Source: Candidatus Eiseniibacteriota bacterium
GTDB taxonomy: Bacteria; Eisenbacteria; RBG-16-71-46
DNA: 15,623 nt
NCBI GenBank assembly: GCA_903921835.1
Contig: CAIXRL010000735.1
Coordinates: forward strand, 1-15,623
Direction: 5' to 3'
The translations under genes were made by a program, and so were the position numbers. Under the pieces are notes generated by a model that did no database searches, was not told the origin of the DNA, and worked only from the letters and a program-made list of their open reading frames with translations. Shown one piece after another: positions 1-7,881 of this stretch (positions are counted from its first letter, which is position 1; the number at the start of each line of letters is the position of its first letter).

Positions 1-648
1 CACCTGTTCTCGCCCGACGTCTCCGGCCAGTTCGCGGTGTTCTTCAAGGACATCTACGGGCTGATCACGGTGCGGCAGGAGCGCGACGAGAGCGGAAACC
101 TGGTTCCCGTGTATTTCAACGGTGACTACGCCTCGGCGCGCGGCTTCGAGGCCAGCATGTCCAAGAGCTTCAGCCACAAGTTCTCGGCCGACGTGAACTA
201 CACGTACTCGATCGCGACCGGTGTCGCCTCGGACCCCAACCAGGCGCTGCAGTTCTTCAACGGTGGCCGGCTCTACCTGCCGATTTCCGAGCAGGCGCTC
301 GACTGGGACCAGCGGAACACCATCAGCGTCAGTGCCGTGATCCGCGATCCGGGCAAGTGGGGCTTCAACATGCTGTGGAGCTACGGCTCGGGGTTCCCGT
401 TCACGCCGACCTTCCGCAACGACCGGCGTCCCGACCCCGTGCTGAACAACTCGCTGCGGCTGCCGTCCCAGGCGCGCCTGGCCATTGTCGGCGACAAGTT
501 CTACAAGGTGTGGGGCCAGAACGTCACGCTGTTCGTGGACGCCCGCAACGTGCTCGACGCGAAGAACATTGCAAGCCTGGGCGCGAATACGGCTCCCAAC
601 CCCTACCTCAATACCGCCGGGGACGACTACCTGATCTACTCCACGTAA
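1..648 (+). CDS. TonB-dependent receptor, C-terminal part (5' truncated by window; ends at premature TAA)
   Basis: Open from the first base in frame 1, so the start lies outside the window. The 215 visible residues alternate hydrophobic and polar positions, with Tyr/Trp/Phe and short turns, as in the late beta-strands of a TonB-dependent outer-membrane barrel. Typical stretches are YASARGFEASMSKSF, DWDQRNTISVSAVI and GKWGFNMLWSYGSGFPFTP. Such receptors import scarce ligands using energy from a TonB-ExbBD complex; the ligand cannot be told because plug and extracellular loops are missing. The frame stops at TAA 646-648, but the same frame then continues 43 codons to a normal receptor terminus at 780 (separate entry). 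The truncated product lacks the last strand. The other terminators I can see in this window are TGA or TAG. A family of large outer-membrane carboxypeptidase-regulatory-type receptors is also possible. Confidence in the receptor call is good, in the real end point only moderate. Confidence 0.82.
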   Translation, partial: HLFSPDVSGQFAVFFKDIYGLITVRQERDESGNLVPVYFNGDYASARGFEASMSKSFSHKFSADVNYTYSIATGVASDPNQALQFFNGGRLYLPISEQALDWDQRNTISVSAVIRDPGKWGFNMLWSYGSGFPFTPTFRNDRRPDPVLNNSLRLPSQARLAIVGDKFYKVWGQNVTLFVDARNVLDAKNIASLGANTAPNPYLNTAGDDYLIYST

Positions 649-780
649 ACGGGTCGGGCGGGAGGGGCTTATCTCCAGGACGTCAACGGCGACGGCATCC
701 CTGACTGGGTCCCCGTGCACGATCCCCGCGTCTTCGATGAAGGCCGGAGTGTTCGCATGGGTGTCAGTATCACGTTCTAG
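649..780 (+). pseudogene. Detached C-terminal end of the TonB-dependent receptor, behind an in-frame TAA
   Basis: Reading on past TAA 646-648 in the same frame gives TGRAGGAYLQDVNGDGIPDW, then VPVHDPRVFDEG and finally RSVRMGVSITF, closed by TAG 778-780. The tail ending in a hydrophobic strand with terminal Phe is the standard close of a TonB-dependent barrel (the C-terminal signature recognised by the BAM machinery). The turn before it contains an acidic DVNGDGIPD loop. There is no frameshift and no start codon with a ribosome site, so this is not an independent gene. The simplest reading is one base change in a sense codon, for example GAA to TAA, giving YSTETGRAGGAY. It could be a true nonsense mutation, strain variation or a sequencing/assembly error. 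Confidence 0.75.
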
Positions 781-816
781 ATCGGCGCATCGGGGCAGCA
801 GAGGAGCTCGGACGAA

Positions 817-3810
817 ATGAGACGATTCTTTGAACGCGTCGCCGGAATCGCCCTGCTCGTGGGGGTCGCGTTGGTGTGGGCGCAGCCGGGGGCCGCAAGG
901 GTGAAGGAAGGCGACCCCGAATACGGGGACCTGCAGGAGTTGCAGCGCGAATGGCAGGTCGGAGCGTTCGCGCCCCAACCGGGGCAGAGAGTCCAGCGCC
1001 CGGCGGACATCCCGGACATTTTCGGGCCCGGCGCGGTGCTGTCGGCGGGTCGCGTGTTCATGAAGTGCACCAACTACGGTCTTGACGGAAATCCATTCAC
1101 AGCCGTCTCCTCCGATCCATCGGGCCAGTGGCCGGGCGCGTCGGGGGTCGAGTACCTGAACTTCATTGCCATAGCGGTGGGCGCGAAGAATCCGCTCGCC
1201 ACCGATCCGACGGCCGTGCACCGCGTGAGCTACTCGACCGAGTGGCGGCCTCCCACGCTGGACACACGTGACCGTATGTACCGCTCGTTCGAAGGCGAGG
1301 TCCATGGCGAGCGCTTCATCAACGATGACGGCGACAAGGATGTGATCAGCGGCGAGCCGCTCATCGACGAGGACCGTCTCGACGGCCGGGACAACGATGG
1401 GGACGGGTTGGTCGACGAGGATTTCGCGGCGATCGGGCAGCAGATGTACACGGGTGTCATGCGCGACGACACGCCGGAGGCCGTTGCCGCCGCGACGGCC
1501 GAGAAGCACGTTCCGCTCGGGCTCGAGCTCTTCAAGAGCGATTGGGCCTACTCGGTTGCCGGCTACCAGGATTTCGACGTCATTCAGTACGATATCTACA
1601 ACCGCTCGGGACACCAGCTCGACTCGGTCTTCATCGGTTTCCGCACCGACATGGATTGTGGTCCGATCGACAAGAGCGGCTACTGGGCTGATGACTACCA
1701 CCTGCCGTTCTATCCACAAGGCGACTTCCTGTTCAAGGTTGATCCCTCTATGGACGGCCGGTACCAGTCTGCCCACCGCGATGGCCTGGGTGGCGTTGCC
1801 AGCGGCCAACCGCTATGCCCCGCCTACAAGATTCACATCCAGGGTTGGTCCTGTGTGGACGACGATGGCGATGGTGCCAGGACCCCGGGGGTTGCGACGG
1901 TCCTGCTCCTGGGGTACAGCCTGGATCAGAGTTATGGCGACATCACGGCCTACCCCCCCGCCGGAATCAAAGGGCCCACGGATATTCGCCTTCGAGCCTT
2001 CCGTTCCTTCCTGAGCGGCACGTCCTTCGCCGACGGAGGGGCGCCGACAATTGACGCCCAGCGTTATCAGTTCATGGCCGGCAACGATGGCGTCGACCCG
2101 AAGACGCACTTCGTCAACCCACCGCCGGATCCCGTTCCGACGAAGGGCGACTATTCCGAATGGACTTCGGTCGGTCCCTGGCTGCGGCTGGCGGACGGCG
2201 AGCATCTGCAGGCGACGATTGCCTTCCTGGTCGCGACCGGAACCAATGGACTCGGGAATGGCTACATGGCCGACTACTCGAGCAAGGTGGACGCAACCCA
2301 AAAGCCACCAGCGGTGACGGACGCGTCGAAGATAGCGGCTCTCAGGGAGAAGTATCCCACGCTGGACGTGGCGCTCACGGCCCAGATCGCCTACGAAGGC
2401 GTGTACGAAGTGAACCGGTCGGACTGGCCGTCGACCTGGTTGACAGACGACCATGGCCGAGAGGTCCCGCTGATAGCGCCCAAGGGCACGAAGAGATTCT
2501 ATCAGCAGGGCTGCGCGACGCACGATCTCGAGCCGCGCGAGGTCAACGACAGCAAGTACACGTGGTTCGATTTCGACTGCGACTATTGCACGGGTGCCTT
2601 CAGTCCTGGTTCGGGTGGCCTGTTCCACCGCACCTGGGTGGCCGCGTCGCCACCGCCGAGCCCGGCGACGAACACGTCGGCTGCCTATAACTACACGGAC
2701 AACCCGAACCGTCTTCAGCGCTTCATTCCCGCGGGCGATGGTCAGGTGACGATCGCATGGGACAATCTCTCCGAGACGACTCCGAATCCCAAGAACGGTA
2801 GGTTCGATTTCCGAGGGTACAAGGTGTGGAAGGTTTCCAACTGGATGCGGCCGGTCGGCTCCAGTGGTCCGCAGGCGAAGGACTGGACGCTGCTTGCCGA
2901 GTATCGTCTGTTCAGTTCCGCTCCAACGAACGGGCATAAGATCCTGTGCCCGCCGGAGAGTATTGGACCCGGCAGGCCGTGCGCCGCCAATGGCGACTCG
3001 CTGCTGGTTGGGCCGAGCACATTCATTCCCCAGAAGAACGCCTACGAGCCGCTTCTGCTCCATAGCGGCGAGCTCTGGAATGGCCAGACGGGAGAGGTGC
3101 TTCGTCCGGACGAGACCGTGGGCTGTATCAAGGATCCGAAGGATCCGCGTGGCGGTTGCTTGGAAGTTGCGGGTGACTCGCTCTGCACGACGATCATACC
3201 GGTGTCGCACATCAGCTACCCTGTGGGCCGCTGGCATATCGTAGACAGACAGGTGAAGAACGGGTTTCTCTACTTCTACTCCGTCACCGCATTTGGCGCG
3301 CCGGACGCCGTTGGCGGGTTGCCCGAGCTCGAGAGCAGCAGCGCTGCCGTCGAAGCCGACGGCGTCGTGCCACAGAAGAGCGTGGATCTCGTGAGCAGCG
3401 GCTCGCATGTCTGGGTGGTCCCGAACCCCTACCGTGGGGGGACGATATCGACTCGGCCGTCCTCGTGGGACCTGATCCCGAATGCGTCCGATCCGACCGG
3501 CACGCACGTGGACTTCCTGGGCCTGCCGCGAGGCGACTGGCGGATCAAGATCTTCACCGTTTCCGGCGACCTTGTCGTGGAACTGGGTGCGCGTGACGCT
3601 GTCAATGAGTCCATTCGTCCCGCCATCACCGATTCCCTGGGGACAACGAGGGCTGGGTCCAACCGCCAGGCGGACAACTTGAATGACGGTCAAGCCCGCT
3701 GGAACCTGATTTCCCGCAATGGGCAGGACGTCGTGAGCGGCATCTACCTTTTCACGGTCGAGCTCGGCGGCGCCGTGAAGCACCGGGGCAAGTTCGTCAT
3801 CATCCGCTAG
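817..3810 (+). CDS. Large secreted protein with acidic metal-binding-like loops and a FlgD/T9SS-like C-terminal domain
   Basis: 997 aa, start ATG 817 with GAGGAG at 801-806. Residues 1-27 form a signal peptide (MRRFFERVAG, hydrophobic core, AQPGAARV). Acidic loops resembling EF-hand or thrombospondin type-3 repeats lie near residues 168-200 (NDDGDKD, DGRDNDGDGLVDEDF) and 347-352 (DDDGDG). Residues about 640-850 have an Fn3-like pattern (VTIAWDNLSE, FRGYKVWKV, then FLYFYSVTAFG) with a long insertion. The last ~130 residues open with WVVPNPYRGG and contain LPRGDWRIKIFTVSGDLV, ARWNLISRNGQDVVSGIYLF and a final KHRGKFVIIR, the pattern of FlgD Ig-like / T9SS type A C-terminal domains. The product is probably exported and held at or released from the cell surface. 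No catalytic motif was seen, so the actual role is unknown. The gene is visibly less GC-rich in codon use than the glycolytic block. A PorV-like gene follows, which fits a sorting-type tail. Confidence 0.8.
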   Translation: MRRFFERVAGIALLVGVALVWAQPGAARVKEGDPEYGDLQELQREWQVGAFAPQPGQRVQRPADIPDIFGPGAVLSAGRVFMKCTNYGLDGNPFTAVSSDPSGQWPGASGVEYLNFIAIAVGAKNPLATDPTAVHRVSYSTEWRPPTLDTRDRMYRSFEGEVHGERFINDDGDKDVISGEPLIDEDRLDGRDNDGDGLVDEDFAAIGQQMYTGVMRDDTPEAVAAATAEKHVPLGLELFKSDWAYSVAGYQDFDVIQYDIYNRSGHQLDSVFIGFRTDMDCGPIDKSGYWADDYHLPFYPQGDFLFKVDPSMDGRYQSAHRDGLGGVASGQPLCPAYKIHIQGWSCVDDDGDGARTPGVATVLLLGYSLDQSYGDITAYPPAGIKGPTDIRLRAFRSFLSGTSFADGGAPTIDAQRYQFMAGNDGVDPKTHFVNPPPDPVPTKGDYSEWTSVGPWLRLADGEHLQATIAFLVATGTNGLGNGYMADYSSKVDATQKPPAVTDASKIAALREKYPTLDVALTAQIAYEGVYEVNRSDWPSTWLTDDHGREVPLIAPKGTKRFYQQGCATHDLEPREVNDSKYTWFDFDCDYCTGAFSPGSGGLFHRTWVAASPPPSPATNTSAAYNYTDNPNRLQRFIPAGDGQVTIAWDNLSETTPNPKNGRFDFRGYKVWKVSNWMRPVGSSGPQAKDWTLLAEYRLFSSAPTNGHKILCPPESIGPGRPCAANGDSLLVGPSTFIPQKNAYEPLLLHSGELWNGQTGEVLRPDETVGCIKDPKDPRGGCLEVAGDSLCTTIIPVSHISYPVGRWHIVDRQVKNGFLYFYSVTAFGAPDAVGGLPELESSSAAVEADGVVPQKSVDLVSSGSHVWVVPNPYRGGTISTRPSSWDLIPNASDPTGTHVDFLGLPRGDWRIKIFTVSGDLVVELGARDAVNESIRPAITDSLGTTRAGSNRQADNLNDGQARWNLISRNGQDVVSGIYLFTVELGGAVKHRGKFVIIR

Positions 3811-4019
3811 CCCGCATTATTCATGAACCGCGAGCCGAGAGTGCGAGATGTGCAGCAGCCGGACCCGACTTTGGTGCGTTCCCGAGATCGACGGGCCGCG
3901 CCGGAACTGTGTTGTGGACGCGTTGAGGACAATGGCCGGTCGAGCTTCGCAGCGGATGACGCGCAGATCGCGCTCGCAGGCCGCCGGCTCAATGAATGCT
4001 CCGGGCTTGCGGCGAGCTG

Positions 4020-4029
4020 AAGGAGGAAG
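4020..4029 (+). promoter_or_regulatory. Strong Shine-Dalgarno that fixes the PorV-like start
   Basis: AAGGAGGAAG lies directly before GTG 4034, with GGAGG 4 to 7 bases from it depending on alignment. The longer in-frame opening from 3848 has no such site and would put 62 unconvincing residues before the signal peptide. Confidence 0.8.
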
Positions 4030-4033
4030 AACC

Positions 4034-4990
4034 GTGAAGAGATGGATCGCGGCGATGGGCTTTGCCGGACTGCTGGTGCCGGGTCTCGTATTCGCCGGTC
4101 TGTTCGAAAAGGTCGGAACGTTCGACGGGCAGTTTCTGAAGATCGACGTGGGCGCACGTGGTGCGGCGATGGGTGGTGCATTTGTTGCAGTCGCAGATGA
4201 TGCCACGGCGTTGTACTGGAACGCGGCCGGCGTCGCTCGTATTGAGACCGACAAGTCGGAGCTCTCGCTCAACCACGCCAACTGGCCGGCGGACCTATCG
4301 TTCGACCAGGTGGGGTACGTCTTTCACGTGAAGAAGATTCCGGGGGCCTTCGGCATTCACGTCCGATCACTCTCCATGCAACCGATGGCAGTCACGACGG
4401 CCACCCAGCAGGACGAATCCGGGCCGAACAGCACCGGTGTGACCTTTGATGCCGGCATGATGGCGTTCGGCGCCACGTATGCCCGCTCGCTGACGGACAA
4501 GTTCAGCGCGGGTGCCACGGTCAACCTGCTGCACGAGGGTCTCGCAGAGATCAGCCAGCAGGCCGTGACGTTCGACATCGGTACGCTCTACGACGTCGGC
4601 ACGGCGGGCATGAAGATCGGCATGGCGATCTCGAACATCGGTTCTGAGATCAAGTTCATCGACCGCAGCGCACGGATCCCTGCGGTCTTCCGGGTCGGGA
4701 CGTCGGCGACGCTGATGTCGTCGAGTGACCAGAAGCTCATCGGCTCGTTCGAGTTCTCGCACCCTCCCGACAACGCCGAGCGCATGAACGTTGGCGCGGA
4801 GTACTCGTTCCGGAAGTACCTTTTCGTTCGTGGCGGATACAACATCAACTACGATTCCGAGGGGCTCGCCGCGGGTGTGGGCTTCCACTTCCCGGTTTCG
4901 GTGGCGGGCATGGCCGATCTCGATTACGCCTACACGGACATGAAGGATCTGGGTGCCACGCATCGCTTTTCGCTGACCTTCCAGTTCTGA
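4034..4990 (+). CDS. PorV/PorQ-family outer-membrane beta-barrel protein
   Basis: 318 aa starting at GTG 4034 behind AAGGAGGAAG. Residues 1-21 are a signal peptide (MKRWIAAMGFAGLLVPGLVFA). The family hallmark follows at about 35-66: LKIDVGARGAAMGGAFVAVA, then DDATALYWNAAG, the N-terminal signature of PorV/PorQ (UPF0164-related) proteins. The rest is alternating beta-strand sequence and ends in THRFSLTFQF with a terminal aromatic, as outer-membrane barrels do. In Bacteroidota PorV receives cargo carrying the type IX C-terminal domain and passes it to the attachment machinery; PorQ-like members have less clear roles. It sits 223 bases after a gene whose product has a sorting-type tail and 31 bases before the GWxTD gene. 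I saw no clear promoter in the preceding gap. A FadL-like transport role is an alternative; the family call is firmer than the function. Confidence 0.85.
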   Translation: MKRWIAAMGFAGLLVPGLVFAGLFEKVGTFDGQFLKIDVGARGAAMGGAFVAVADDATALYWNAAGVARIETDKSELSLNHANWPADLSFDQVGYVFHVKKIPGAFGIHVRSLSMQPMAVTTATQQDESGPNSTGVTFDAGMMAFGATYARSLTDKFSAGATVNLLHEGLAEISQQAVTFDIGTLYDVGTAGMKIGMAISNIGSEIKFIDRSARIPAVFRVGTSATLMSSSDQKLIGSFEFSHPPDNAERMNVGAEYSFRKYLFVRGGYNINYDSEGLAAGVGFHFPVSVAGMADLDYAYTDMKDLGATHRFSLTFQF

Positions 4991-5021
4991 GGCGGCCACG
5001 GGTCTTTCCCTCCGCTTCGCC

Positions 5022-6503
5022 ATGCGACCGGCGCGACTCCCTCGGGGGGCGCGCCGGTTTGCTTTCCGCGCCCTCTCGGCCGGCGCGTTGCTGATGCTGG
5101 CGTCGCTCGCACGGGCGGAGCGCATCGAGGGACCCGCGCCCTGGCGCCTGGGCGGACGCGTCGGCTTCACGCTCGACGCCAGTGCGCTGCCCGACAGCGG
5201 GGGGTGGACCCTCGAAGTGTCGCTGCGCGTGCCTCCGGCGACCCTTGCGCAGCTCGCCCGGGATCGCGCCGGGAACGCCTCCCTGCGCGCCGTGGTGCAG
5301 ATCAAGAGCCGCTCCCGTGGCGCGCAGGAGTCCACGCAGGAGTTTGGTATCGTTGCCGCGGACACCGCGCTTGGACAGGGCAAGGTGGTCCTGGTGCGCT
5401 TCGCCGTGACGCCCGGGTCCTACGAGGTTCGCGCACGCCTCGCCGACATGCTCTCGCATCGGCGCGGGCTGATCCACGGCGGCGCCGACGATCACGAGGC
5501 GGTCGAGATCATCGGCAGCGCCAGCGTGCCGCAGCCGCAGGCGGGCCGGGACCTGGGCGACCTCGAGTTCCTCTGGCCCGAGACGGCCGCCGCGGCGCCA
5601 CCCGCGTTCATTCGTGGCGGGCGCGTCGTGGTGCCGAACTCCGACCGGCTCTACGGGCTCATGGCGGGGGAGGTGCGCGCCCGCTTCGTCGCCCGGGGGC
5701 GCGAGGGTGATGAAGGCAGGCCATGGCGCTGGAAGGCGCGCTTGCTGGACGCCGCCGGTGCGGCACTCGCCCGGCGCGAGAGCACGGCGGCGGCGGGCCG
5801 GTTCCTGGACGCCGATGTCGCCTTCGACGTGACACGCGAGCCCGCGGGTGCCTACACGCTGGAGCTCGAGGCGTGGCAGGAGGGCGATCCGGGCACGCTG
5901 CTGCGGCGCTCGCGTTTCAGCATCGGCTGGCAGTCCGACACGTGGCTGCGCAGCGCAGCCGACATCGCCGACGAGGTGCACTTCCTGCTTTCGGCCGACG
6001 AGGAGGAGACGTTTGCGATCACGCCGCCCGGTGAACAGGAGCGCCAGCTCGACGTGTTCTGGGCGCGGCGTGACCCGACGCCGAAGACCGCCGAGAACGA
6101 GGCGAGGCTCACCTTCCGCGCGCGAGTCGCGCATGCCAACGCGACATTCGGCCCGATCGGCCCGATCAGGGGAATGTTCACCGACATGGGGCGCGTGTAC
6201 ATCCGCCACGGTGAGCCCGACGAGGTGCTGCGCCAGGTGATGCCGGCGGGAAACGAGACGCTGACCGAGCAGTTGCAGCAGATCCTCGACACGGAGACGC
6301 GCAGCCCCGAGGACGTGCGCCAGCACTCGCTCGGTGGGGACCAGCGTCCGTTCGAGGTGTGGACGTACGAAGGCGATCTCCCCCTGCCGCTCGACGTGGA
6401 CCCGCGCGACAAGTCGCGCGGACCTTCCCGGCGCCGGCTGTTGTTCCTGTTCGTGGACGAGCAGGGGACGGGCGTCTACCGCCTTCGCTACTCGACCGAG
6501 TGA
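5022..6503 (+). CDS. GWxTD-domain-containing secreted protein
   Basis: 493 aa from ATG 5022; no good ribosome site precedes it, but the start gives a proper signal peptide (RRFAFRALSAGALLMLASLARA, cleavage near residue 32). Residues ~40-300 look like beta-rich domains. The conserved GWxTD region covers ~310-493: WLRSAADIADEVHFLLSADE, then DVFWARRDPTPKTAENEA (FW at 346-347, RDPTP at 350-354), then GMFTDMGRVYIRHGEPDEVL (384-403) and FEVWTYEG. The family name comes from G-W-x-T-D; here the Trp is Met (G384-M385-F386-T387-D388). GWxTD proteins occur in FCB bacteria and Acidobacteriota and have no established biochemical role. The gene follows the PorV-like gene after 31 bases, so co-transcription is likely. 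Family assignment rests on several motifs, not only the altered pentapeptide. Confidence 0.83.
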   Translation: MRPARLPRGARRFAFRALSAGALLMLASLARAERIEGPAPWRLGGRVGFTLDASALPDSGGWTLEVSLRVPPATLAQLARDRAGNASLRAVVQIKSRSRGAQESTQEFGIVAADTALGQGKVVLVRFAVTPGSYEVRARLADMLSHRRGLIHGGADDHEAVEIIGSASVPQPQAGRDLGDLEFLWPETAAAAPPAFIRGGRVVVPNSDRLYGLMAGEVRARFVARGREGDEGRPWRWKARLLDAAGAALARRESTAAAGRFLDADVAFDVTREPAGAYTLELEAWQEGDPGTLLRRSRFSIGWQSDTWLRSAADIADEVHFLLSADEEETFAITPPGEQERQLDVFWARRDPTPKTAENEARLTFRARVAHANATFGPIGPIRGMFTDMGRVYIRHGEPDEVLRQVMPAGNETLTEQLQQILDTETRSPEDVRQHSLGGDQRPFEVWTYEGDLPLPLDVDPRDKSRGPSRRRLLFLFVDEQGTGVYRLRYSTE

Positions 6504-6734
6504 GCCGGCGGCGCCGGCCCGACGTCGCCGCGGCCAGGCTCCGGCGCGGCCGGTCGCACTCGCGCGTTCGCCGAACGCCGGTCCGCCCTGTCGCAGGCCC
6601 GGCGCGAGCGGGCCGCAGTCTTCACCTCTCCACCGTGTGTTTCATGAATCGTCACGGCGGGCCGCAGGGCGTTTCGTAACCGTCAATTGGAGTTGCAGTT
6701 CGCTCCTCGAGGGTCGTTCGCCGGGGTGGCGCGC
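6504..6734. other. Gene-free gap upstream of the phosphofructokinase promoter, with two small hairpins
   Basis: No gene is convincing in this part of the ~340-base gap. GCCGGC 6504-6509 pairs with GCCGGC 6513-6518 directly after the GWxTD stop. GGCCCG 6596-6601 pairs with CGGGCC 6609-6614 around a 7-base loop, followed by only weakly T-rich sequence. One of them could end the upstream transcript. The bases from about 6630 onward are clearly less GC-rich, as expected for a promoter region. Confidence 0.4.
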
Positions 6735-6763
6735 TTGACCGTGCAAATTTGAGGCTGCATAGT
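6735..6763 (+). promoter_or_regulatory. Putative sigma-70-type promoter for the phosphofructokinase gene
   Basis: TTGACC at 6735-6740 (5 of 6 to the -35 consensus) and CATAGT at 6758-6763 (4 of 6 to the -10 consensus) are separated by exactly 17 bases. Predicted transcription begins near 6770, leaving a leader of about 75 bases before ATG 6844. The site lies in an AT-richer patch of a very GC-rich window and resembles the one before secG. Confidence 0.5.
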
Positions 6764-6843
6764 GCGGCACCGTTCGGACGATAGTGTCGGTGCGCGTTTC
6801 GCGCGCTGTTTGCGCGGTCCAAACACACCGGAGGCGATTCCAG

Positions 6844-7881
6844 ATGCGGCTGGGCATTCTCACCGGCGGTGGCGACTGCCCGGGCCTCAACGCGGTGATC
6901 CGGGCTGCCGTCGTGCGCTCGATTCGCACGTACGAGAGCCAGATCGTCGGCTTCCTGGATGGCTGGGTGGGCGTGCTCGAAGGGCACACCCGTGAACTGA
7001 GCCTGGACTCCATCTCGGGGATCCTGCCACGCGGCGGTACCGTGCTGGGAACCTCGCGCGTGGATCCCGCGCGCCGGGAAGGCGGCATCGAGGCGGTGCG
7101 CGACGCGGTGCGCATCTTCGGGCTCAACGGCCTGATCGTCTGCGGCGGCGAAGGCACGCTCTCGGGCGCCGCCGACCTGTCCGACGCCGGCATCCCCATC
7201 ATCGGCGTGCCCAAGACGATCGACAACGACGTGCGGGGCACGGACTACTCGTTCGGCTTCGACACGGCGCTGGGCACAGTGGTGCACGCCATCGATGCCG
7301 TGCACTCGACGGCCGAGGCGCACGACCGCGTGATCGTGGTCGAGGTGATGGGACGCAGCGTGGGCTGGATCGCCATCTGCTCCGCGCTCGCGGGCGGCGG
7401 CGACGTGGTGGTCGCCCCCGAGGCGCCCATGAACGTGACCCAGGTGTGCGACGCGATCCGAGTGCGGCGCGCCCGCGGCCGCAAGTTCAGCATCGTGGTG
7501 ATCGCCGAGGGCGCCGAGATGGCGCCCGAGCCGGACGGCACGAAGCTCGAGATCCCGCACCGCACGGACGAGTTCGGCCGGCCGCGCTACGGCGGCATCG
7601 GCAACGTGCTCGCGCACACGATCGAGCAGCGGCTGGGAATGGAGACGCGCACCGTGACGCTCGGCTACGTGCAGCGCGGCGGCACTCCGAGCGCCTTCGA
7701 CCGCCTGCTCGGCACCCGCATGGGCATACACGCCGTGGACCTGGCCGCGCGCTCCGAGTTCGGGCGCATGGTGAGTCTGCAGGGCACGAGCGTGACGTCC
7801 GTGCCGCTTGCCGTGGTCCGCGAAGGGCCGCGTCCCGTGGATGAGAACATGCTGGAGGCCTACCGGGCCTTCTTTGGATGA
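6844..7881 (+). CDS. pfkA: 6-phosphofructokinase, group III type, probably ATP-dependent
   Basis: 345 aa from ATG 6844, with GGAGG at 6830-6834; the upstream in-frame opening from 6784 is rejected because the protein N-terminus MRLGILTGGGDCPGLNAVIR begins here. It phosphorylates fructose-6-phosphate to fructose-1,6-bisphosphate in the cytoplasm. Landmarks fall at Escherichia coli PfkA numbers: GGEG at 101-104, PKTIDND at 123-129 with catalytic Asp127, and MGR at 169-171. YVQRGGTPSAFDR follows. Gly104 is the residue of ATP-using enzymes (PPi enzymes carry Asp there), whereas Lys124 is shared with PPi and group III enzymes. The Gly104/Lys124 pair matches actinobacterial-type ATP enzymes of group III. 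It leads the gap-pgk-tpiA cluster, 52 bases before gap. CCGGC 7893-7897 and GCCGG 7902-7906 form a small hairpin in that spacer, without a T tract. Confidence 0.93.
   Translation: MRLGILTGGGDCPGLNAVIRAAVVRSIRTYESQIVGFLDGWVGVLEGHTRELSLDSISGILPRGGTVLGTSRVDPARREGGIEAVRDAVRIFGLNGLIVCGGEGTLSGAADLSDAGIPIIGVPKTIDNDVRGTDYSFGFDTALGTVVHAIDAVHSTAEAHDRVIVVEVMGRSVGWIAICSALAGGGDVVVAPEAPMNVTQVCDAIRVRRARGRKFSIVVIAEGAEMAPEPDGTKLEIPHRTDEFGRPRYGGIGNVLAHTIEQRLGMETRTVTLGYVQRGGTPSAFDRLLGTRMGIHAVDLAARSEFGRMVSLQGTSVTSVPLAVVREGPRPVDENMLEAYRAFFG

Noticed and set aside
646..648. Genetic code change with TAA as a sense codon
   Set aside because: A single case in one gene; no other gene in the window needs such recoding, so mutation or sequencing error is simpler.
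3130..3147. Tandem 9-base repeat AAGGATCCG x2
   Set aside because: Lies inside a coding frame as KDPKDP; too short and in-frame to mean more than a small duplication.
1813..3783. Minus-strand ORF of 656 aa opposite the 997-aa secreted protein
   Set aside because: Antisense shadow; the plus strand has a signal peptide and a recognisable C-terminal domain.
3823..4020. Small plus-strand ORF (65 aa) before the PorV-like gene
   Set aside because: No ribosome site, no hydrophobic or conserved pattern; more likely leader or spacer sequence. An overlapping 5' extension of the PorV frame (3848-4033) is rejected for the same reasons.
4845..6326. Minus-strand ORF of 493 aa opposite the GWxTD gene
   Set aside because: No ribosome site or family features; the plus-strand frame carries several GWxTD motifs.
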